A stretch of 64,000 nt of DNA from UBA7067 sp051880615 (GTDB taxonomy: Bacteria > Bacillota > Clostridia > Oscillospirales > Acutalibacteraceae), in the NCBI GenBank assembly GCA_051880615.1, contig JBJEOH010000004.1, positions 1-64,000 of the forward strand, given 5' to 3'. Position numbers and translations under genes: made by a program. Below are positions 59,536 to 64,000 of the stretch, one piece after another. The notes beneath the pieces are model-generated. The model was not told the origin of the DNA. It ran no database searches and worked only from the letters and a program-made list of their open reading frames with translations. Within the stretch, counting starts at the first letter, position 1, and every line of letters starts with the position of its first letter.

Positions 59536-59712
59536 TCATACAAATCTATTTAGCTTTTGGTCATACTCATAATCTATTGATGCAAGCTTGCTTTTAATCT
59601 CCTGCATATCAACGCTGAGCGCCTTGCAAAGCTCTTCAAGCGAGGGATAAAAATCCCTTAGCTGAGTGTTTATATATGACAAAAGAATCATCGGGTCGTT
59701 CGGTATCGACAT
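59536..59712 (-). CDS. DUF4250 small protein
   Basis: A 58-residue protein, MSIPNDPMILLSYINTQLRD at its start and YEYDQKLNRF at its end. This matches the short DUF4250 family found across Clostridia (PNDP, LLS, LRD, YPSLEELC and YEYD are its conserved points). Function is unknown; the fold is probably a small helical bundle. ATG 59712 has GAGGAAAATAAA upstream. It stands alone. Confidence 0.85.
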   Translation of the reverse strand: MSIPNDPMILLSYINTQLRDFYPSLEELCKALSVDMQEIKSKLASIDYEYDQKLNRFV

Positions 59713-60059
59713 TTTATTTTCCTCTCGTATTTTCGTAAATATTCTACATCATTATACACTTTACCCGAAACTCGGTCAACTATTTACTTCACTTAAATCC
59801 GCTGAAAACCTTATTACGCTGACGCAAAATCTGATTATATGTCTGATTATATACAAGTATCGCTTTGGCAAAATACTATTCAACGCCTAATACAAAGTCA
59901 GGCAAAAAATAACATAACTTAGTATCACTGCTTTATAATTATTCCTATAAGCAGAAAAGACCACCCATTTGGGCGGTCTTTTCTGCTTCGTAAATATTAA
60001 TTATTATTTTTTAGACTTCAAAATTCTTGTCGAACCTTGCTTGAGCATAAAAAACTTTT
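59713..60059. other. Intergenic region with a strong hairpin
   Basis: No gene is seen. Its one clear element is the terminator at 59951-59986; a minor T-rich stretch lies between it and the M4 peptidase stop. Confidence 0.4.
59951..59986. terminator. Terminator of the M4 peptidase gene
   Basis: GCAGAAAAGACCACCCA and TGGGCGGTCTTTTCTGC pair over 17 bp with one mismatch and a 2-nt loop. It lies 74 bp past the peptidase stop and can work both ways. Confidence 0.8.
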
Positions 60060-62738
60060 TTAGTGTTTGGTTGGAATTAAGTCATTGTAGCTGAATTCAA
60101 CCACAACCTCGTCCTTATCAATCTTCAGATTATATCCTTCCTGATTCATAGGCAAACAGAAGAAAATCTTCGGAGCGACATCGGGGTCATCCTGATATCT
60201 GATAAGCAGAACAACATTTGCTTTGTCAAGAATCGTACTGTAAGCTTCTGTTTTATCCTTATAAATGAATATCTGCTTTGTACCGTTAATCGCAGCCGCA
60301 CTCCAATCAAGGTCATCGGGGAAATCGTGAGCAACAAGCTTAAGCTTTGCATAGCCCTCCGGAACAGGATAACCCTCCCAGCTGTCGGTCTGTGCGTTTA
60401 CTGCTTTTCCGTTTTCAAAAAGCTGCTGTATTATATCAAGATATTGCTCCTTGCCGCTGCGAACAGCTGAGTATTTTATGTAACCAAGGACATCGTCGAA
60501 GCTTGCATTCGGGTTTAATACAAGGAAGGTGTTAAGCCAGATGTCGTAGTCCTCCTCCATACTGATACCGCTTTTATACATCTCATAGCAGATTTTTGAA
60601 AGGACAGAATTGTTGATATGCACACCGCCGCGATCATTCAGTTCGCTGGGAATATCACATTCCATAAGATAATATGCATCTCCGACATACTCCGGCTGAG
60701 CATAAGAATGGGGGTCGCTCATACTTCTGATTACTTTTCCCGTACTCTCACCCATAAGCCATTGCTCTGTATCTGAATTCTCCGGGTCAATGAGCATTTC
60801 GGTGAGGTTGCCGAGAATATCTGCATATGATTCTTCGATAGCACCGGTTGTATTCTGATAGGCTACTATTCCCGTAATATTACCCTTTATGCCGTGAGTG
60901 AACTCATGAGCCGCTACATCAAGGCCTGTACTTATCGGGAACTTTGAGAACATAAACACGCCCCAGCCAAAGTAATCACCTGCAAAGCAAGCGTTTTCTA
61001 TTTCCTGGCCGTATTGCTGATAACCAAGGCATATCATAATAGGCAGTCCGTTACCATTGAGCGATTTTATTCCTTTTTCGGCGTATTTATCATAAATCTT
61101 TCTCATATTGTCGAATACCGAAACAAATATCGGAGAAACCTCCTCGGGGGAAGCAAACTCATACGGTATCATTTGTCTGTATTCTATCGGATCTACCTTT
61201 GAGGTATCTGCGCAAACCATTTTTCTTTCTGTATCAATAAAGTAATATGTACCGCTGTCGGTTTTTGCTACAGGAAGCTCAACCTTGTTTCCTAGATAAT
61301 TTGTGAAGGTCTTCATTTCAGTTGTAACGCCCTTGAAGTAAACATCGTTATCATAAACATCTTCGCTTGTTCTGTAATCCTCTAAGCTGGAAAGATACAT
61401 CAGATTTTCAAGTTCACCACTTGCAGCGTCAATATAGACTTTTACATATTTAGACTTCTCAGGGTCCTGCTCCGTTGGAGCCAGCTGCTTGAAATATATC
61501 ACCCAGCACAGGTTTGATGTTCCTGACTTTGAATAAATCATATAGTCAAGCTCAGGCTCTTTATCGGCTTTTTCCAGAGTGCACCCTAAGGTTTCTTCAG
61601 CAGCAGAGAGCGCCTTCTCGTATGCCTGCTCGGCTGTCAGCATATTCTCCTCAAGGTCTTTTACGCCTGCCTTAGGCTGAATAGAGCTTGAAATACAAAG
61701 CGTGTTGCCGTCCTTATCTGCACCAACAGTAATAAAGGCATTTTGGAGCACTACTGCGCCGACAATCTGCTGGAATGTAAAGTATCGGTCGCCGTTGTCT
61801 GCGGTCTTTACATTAATCGGAATCAGGCTTATATCATTCTCCTTGGCGTTTAAAATTGATTCAACAGCCTGTAATGAGGACATTGCAGTTTCCGGATTAA
61901 TTACCTTATAATCGGTGTACTTTCCGCTCAGGAAAGTAATTTCGCCTGCGTCATTATATGTAATATCTAACGAATCGCCGTTTAACGCCTTTAAATCCTC
62001 AAGCGTGTTATCGTGGATTTCCGGCTGTTCGGGATACTCAACAGTAAAGGTTACCGTTACATCGGTACCGTTAATAGTTATAACAGCTTCATCTGTTATA
62101 ACCTTTATACTGTCACCCTCGGCGGCATTAACGCCTACAACTCCTACTGTGCCGACTGAAAGTGCAAGACACAAGCAGAGCATCAAAGACATCATTCGTC
62201 TGTTTTTCTTTTTGAAAGCAACAACCAATGCAACTGCAAACGCCGCAACGCAAAGTGCAACAATCGGCATTATGTTATTTTCCTCACCTGTTTTGATTGC
62301 GCTTTTGCCTGTTGTTTCTGCATTTGTTATTGTAGTAGAGTTTTTCGGCTGTGTAGGAGCCTGTGTTGGATTTTCAGGCTTCTGCGTTGGTGTCTGAGTC
62401 GGGTTTTCACTCGGTTGAGTTTCGCCTGCCTTCAAGCTGATTTCAGCCTTGAGGCTTTCCGTCTGCTCGCTTGCAAGCTTTATATCGGTCTTTACATCTT
62501 CGCCGCTTAATACAGCGTTGTCGGACACCGAGAGCTTGCAATTAATGCCGTTAATCTCATAATAGTTTGCGTTCTTGACCACAGCTTCGATACTCGCCTT
62601 GTCACTGTCCTGTGAGGCAACCGTAATTTCAGCCTTTATGCCGTCGCTTACAGTCGCGGCTGACGCATTAGTTGTAAACGCCGCTGTCATCAACGCCATC
62701 AGCGAGATTACAATTCCCGCTTTTTTAAGTCGTTTCAT
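60060..62738 (-). CDS. M4-family (thermolysin-like) metallopeptidase with a double-preprotein N-terminus
   Basis: An 892-residue secreted or surface protein. Residues 1-27 are a signal peptide (cleavage after ASA). A small domain runs to about 105, then a Pro/Thr repeat linker (106-142), KTGEENN, a membrane segment at 156-175 and KKKNRR: the plan of a wall- or membrane-anchored protein. Directly after it, 182-206 is a second signal-like helix ending in VNAA, then FTP (about 245-300), PepSY-type propeptide, and the M4 catalytic domain with HEFTH (about 611-615), the third zinc ligand in GAIEESYAD (about 635) and the catalytic GGVHINNSVLSK. CGGAGGAAT precedes ATG 62738. The promoter and repeats at 62803-62872 lie upstream. 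Confidence 0.88.
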   Translation of the reverse strand: MKRLKKAGIVISLMALMTAAFTTNASAATVSDGIKAEITVASQDSDKASIEAVVKNANYYEINGINCKLSVSDNAVLSGEDVKTDIKLASEQTESLKAEISLKAGETQPSENPTQTPTQKPENPTQAPTQPKNSTTITNAETTGKSAIKTGEENNIMPIVALCVAAFAVALVVAFKKKNRRMMSLMLCLCLALSVGTVGVVGVNAAEGDSIKVITDEAVITINGTDVTVTFTVEYPEQPEIHDNTLEDLKALNGDSLDITYNDAGEITFLSGKYTDYKVINPETAMSSLQAVESILNAKENDISLIPINVKTADNGDRYFTFQQIVGAVVLQNAFITVGADKDGNTLCISSSIQPKAGVKDLEENMLTAEQAYEKALSAAEETLGCTLEKADKEPELDYMIYSKSGTSNLCWVIYFKQLAPTEQDPEKSKYVKVYIDAASGELENLMYLSSLEDYRTSEDVYDNDVYFKGVTTEMKTFTNYLGNKVELPVAKTDSGTYYFIDTERKMVCADTSKVDPIEYRQMIPYEFASPEEVSPIFVSVFDNMRKIYDKYAEKGIKSLNGNGLPIMICLGYQQYGQEIENACFAGDYFGWGVFMFSKFPISTGLDVAAHEFTHGIKGNITGIVAYQNTTGAIEESYADILGNLTEMLIDPENSDTEQWLMGESTGKVIRSMSDPHSYAQPEYVGDAYYLMECDIPSELNDRGGVHINNSVLSKICYEMYKSGISMEEDYDIWLNTFLVLNPNASFDDVLGYIKYSAVRSGKEQYLDIIQQLFENGKAVNAQTDSWEGYPVPEGYAKLKLVAHDFPDDLDWSAAAINGTKQIFIYKDKTEAYSTILDKANVVLLIRYQDDPDVAPKIFFCLPMNQEGYNLKIDKDEVVVEFSYNDLIPTKH

Positions 62739-62802
62739 TTTGTCTATTCCTCCGTTTCAATTTATTGTCCGAGCAAGCTTAATGTCTGCTCAACCAACTA
62801 TA

Positions 62803-62831
62803 ATTTTAAACATTCACAAAAGTAATTTCAA
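62803..62831 (-). promoter_or_regulatory. Promoter of the M4 peptidase gene
   Basis: On the minus strand TTGAAA (62831-62826), 17-bp spacer, TAAAAT (62808-62803), 65 bp upstream of the start codon. Two 9-bp direct repeats lie 11 bp upstream of its -35. Confidence 0.65.
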
Positions 62832-62842
62832 GTATTTTTCAA

Positions 62843-62872
62843 AACTGGGCAAAAAAGCAACACAACTGGGCA
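62843..62872. promoter_or_regulatory. LytTR-like direct repeats in a divergent promoter region
   Basis: AACTGGGCA occurs at 62843-62851 and 62864-62872: exact 9-bp repeats separated by 12 bp, that is 21 bp or two helical turns. Extended to 12 bp they differ at one base. On the minus strand they read TGCCCAGTT followed by xTG, which contains the CAGTT core of LytTR regulator sites (AgrA/FsrA/VirR type). They lie between the promoters of the M4 peptidase and of the plus-strand sensor gene. Binding by a LytTR protein is inferred. Confidence 0.6.
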
Positions 62873-62892
62873 TTTTTAACTGCGTTTACGAG

Positions 62893-62921
62893 TTGACACT
62901 TTTCTAAAATACCTATATACT
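62893..62921 (+). promoter_or_regulatory. Promoter of the edge sensor gene
   Basis: TTGACA (62893-62898), 17-bp spacer, TATACT (62916-62921), 30 bp upstream of the start codon: nearly consensus sigma-A. Confidence 0.82.
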
Positions 62922-62951
62922 AAAATTGCATTCAGAAACGGGGTTATTTAT

Positions 62952-64000
62952 ATGAAACACTCATCAAAAATAATGATACCTAAAATATTCCTGTCAGCGC
63001 TGCTGGCTCTGATTCTCTGTGCTGTTTCCGCCATAGCTGTTTTTTGTTACACACAGCCTATGGAGGACAAGTCATATAATCTTTCATTGCTCGCCGAAGA
63101 CGGACAGGAATGGGAGGGTGAAAAGGGCTGGAGCGTTTATTCGGACCAACAGGGTAAGCGTAAAGACCTTATTCCCGATGGATTCGGAGGATATGGCGGT
63201 TTGGACTATGCAGGACAGACCTTCTACTTTTCGCGCGAAATGACAGAAACGCTTGACAGTCCAACCCTGCGTATTGGTGTTGCCAACCGCAGTATCAGCG
63301 TATTTCTTGACGACACGCTGATTTATACAGACTGCCCTGAGGCAGACAACCGAATCGGCTATCTGGAGCTTCCGATGCTGGAATTTGACAAATCCGAGCC
63401 TGTTGTCGTGTCGCTTCCTCTTGATTATGTCGGGCACACTCTGACCATTGCCCAATCAACCCCACTATATTCAGAAAAGCAAAACGGCGACGATACAGTT
63501 TATCCTTGTGAAGTAACCCTTTACTGCGGTTATTCATACGAAAGCAGTTTGATTGCAGACGCCTCACGGACCATGATTCCTGCCGCATTGCTGTTTGCTC
63601 TTGAAATTCTGCTTCTGATTGCATTTGTCTGGAACTCTACGCTTGGCAAAACCGTGCTTGCGCTTCCTGCGCTTGCTCTTGCCGTTTTATTTCAGATGTG
63701 CGGTATTCTGGCACAAGCTCCGTTTTTCTATCAATACTTCAATGCTCTGCCGATAGACTTGGTATGGCTGAGCTTTCATCTGTCTGTAGGAGCTTTGCTG
63801 ATATTTTTAACAATAAAGTCAACAATGCTGCGCCCGCTCCTCATTGGCATCACCATTCTTCAATGGTGCAGCATCGCCTTATATTGCATTGTTCAGTGTA
63901 CCTCTTTGCTTGAATACGGCGACCTTTATATCTTCATAAAAGACCTGCCGCAATATATAGGCTTTGCATCTATGCTTGCCGTTCTTGTCTGCTCTTTTAT
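62952..64000 (+). CDS. Multi-spanning sensor protein (7TMR-DISM-like), C-terminus cut by window edge
   Basis: ATG 62952, after CGGGG, opens a frame of 349 codons that is still open at the window end. It starts MKHSSKIMIPKIFLSALLAL. A signal/anchor helix at 10-31 is followed by an external beta-rich domain (about 35-205, with GLDYAGQTFYFSREM and LRIGVANRSISVFLDDTLIY, like the DISMED2/jelly-roll domain) and at least five membrane helices from about 207 on. This is the sensory half of 7TMR-DISM receptors, which usually end in a histidine kinase or GGDEF domain outside this window. It is divergent from the M4 peptidase and shares its control region. Confidence 0.75.
   Translation, partial: MKHSSKIMIPKIFLSALLALILCAVSAIAVFCYTQPMEDKSYNLSLLAEDGQEWEGEKGWSVYSDQQGKRKDLIPDGFGGYGGLDYAGQTFYFSREMTETLDSPTLRIGVANRSISVFLDDTLIYTDCPEADNRIGYLELPMLEFDKSEPVVVSLPLDYVGHTLTIAQSTPLYSEKQNGDDTVYPCEVTLYCGYSYESSLIADASRTMIPAALLFALEILLLIAFVWNSTLGKTVLALPALALAVLFQMCGILAQAPFFYQYFNALPIDLVWLSFHLSVGALLIFLTIKSTMLRPLLIGITILQWCSIALYCIVQCTSLLEYGDLYIFIKDLPQYIGFASMLAVLVCSF

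Noticed and set aside
59337..59543. 68-codon minus-strand frame with hydrophobic C-terminus
   Set aside because: It begins only at a TTG inside the end of the DUF4250 gene, has no ribosome site and no recognisable sequence; a tail-anchored small protein cannot be excluded but is not supported.
1..64000. CRISPR array, phage, transposase or integrase
   Set aside because: No regularly spaced repeats, no transposase or integrase motifs and no phage structural genes were seen on either strand.

Overview
The window reads as chromosome of a spore-forming, anaerobic, low-to-moderate GC member of the Bacillota, class Clostridia; a Ruminococcus/Oscillospiraceae-type gut organism is a reasonable guess, but the genus cannot be fixed from this sequence. 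The signs are SpoVT, RemA, a PrkC/PrpC kinase-phosphatase pair with PASTA domains, KtrAB potassium uptake, a TPP riboswitch on thiC, a ferredoxin-linked 2-oxoacid oxidoreductase, formate-tetrahydrofolate ligase and a teichoic-acid-type glycerophosphotransferase. Promoters that can be read are sigma-A-like and shine-dalgarno sites are strong.

Layout. 1-3.3 kb: edge of a small clostridial protein, an ECF sigma/anti-sigma (DUF4179) pair, tRNA-Leu(UAG) and a lipoprotein. 3.4-8.7 kb: fhs-tsaE-tsaB-rpiB, leuB and a histidine phosphatase, all on the minus strand. 8.7-14.7 kb: an XRE regulator, a membrane-protein pseudogene with four in-frame stops, a zinc-ribbon PASTA pseudokinase, spoVT, a membrane-anchored hypothetical protein and a scrap of an RHS-repeat gene. 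14.7-19.8 kb: a two-domain glycosyl/glycerophosphotransferase, an aldo-keto reductase and a ClC channel.

19.8-39.8 kb is one unbroken run of minus-strand genes. Read in the direction of transcription it goes yicC-remA-gmk-rpoZ-priA-def-fmt-zinc peptidase-rsmB-rlmN-prpC-prkC-rsgA-thiN (the conserved Firmicutes housekeeping cluster, here without coaBC and rpe), then small membrane proteins, metY, a P-loop ATPase, and a four-subunit 2-oxoacid:ferredoxin oxidoreductase with a HAD phosphatase. Divergent from yicC are asparaginase, yebC, an RluA-family pseudouridine synthase and maf.

43.4-51.6 kb: a two-component system with a PepSY-like exported protein, an Rrf2 regulator with a clear operator, an L,D-transpeptidase and a thiamine operon (TPP riboswitch-thiC-HAD-thiD-GNAT). 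51.7-59.2 kb: ktrB-ktrA, then an ABC transporter (ATPase plus 885-residue FtsX-type permease) with its own two-component system, the usual layout for sensing and resisting cell-envelope-active peptides. 59.5-64 kb: a DUF4250 protein, an M4 metallopeptidase with an odd double-preprotein start, and the beginning of a multi-spanning sensor protein cut by the window edge.

No complete mobile element, CRISPR array or phage is visible. The most interesting items are the divergent control region at about 62.8-62.95 kb (two near-identical repeats spaced exactly 21 bp next to good promoters), the fused M4 peptidase, the PASTA pseudokinase, the four-stop pseudogene without any frameshift, and operator-like repeats at three regulatory promoters.
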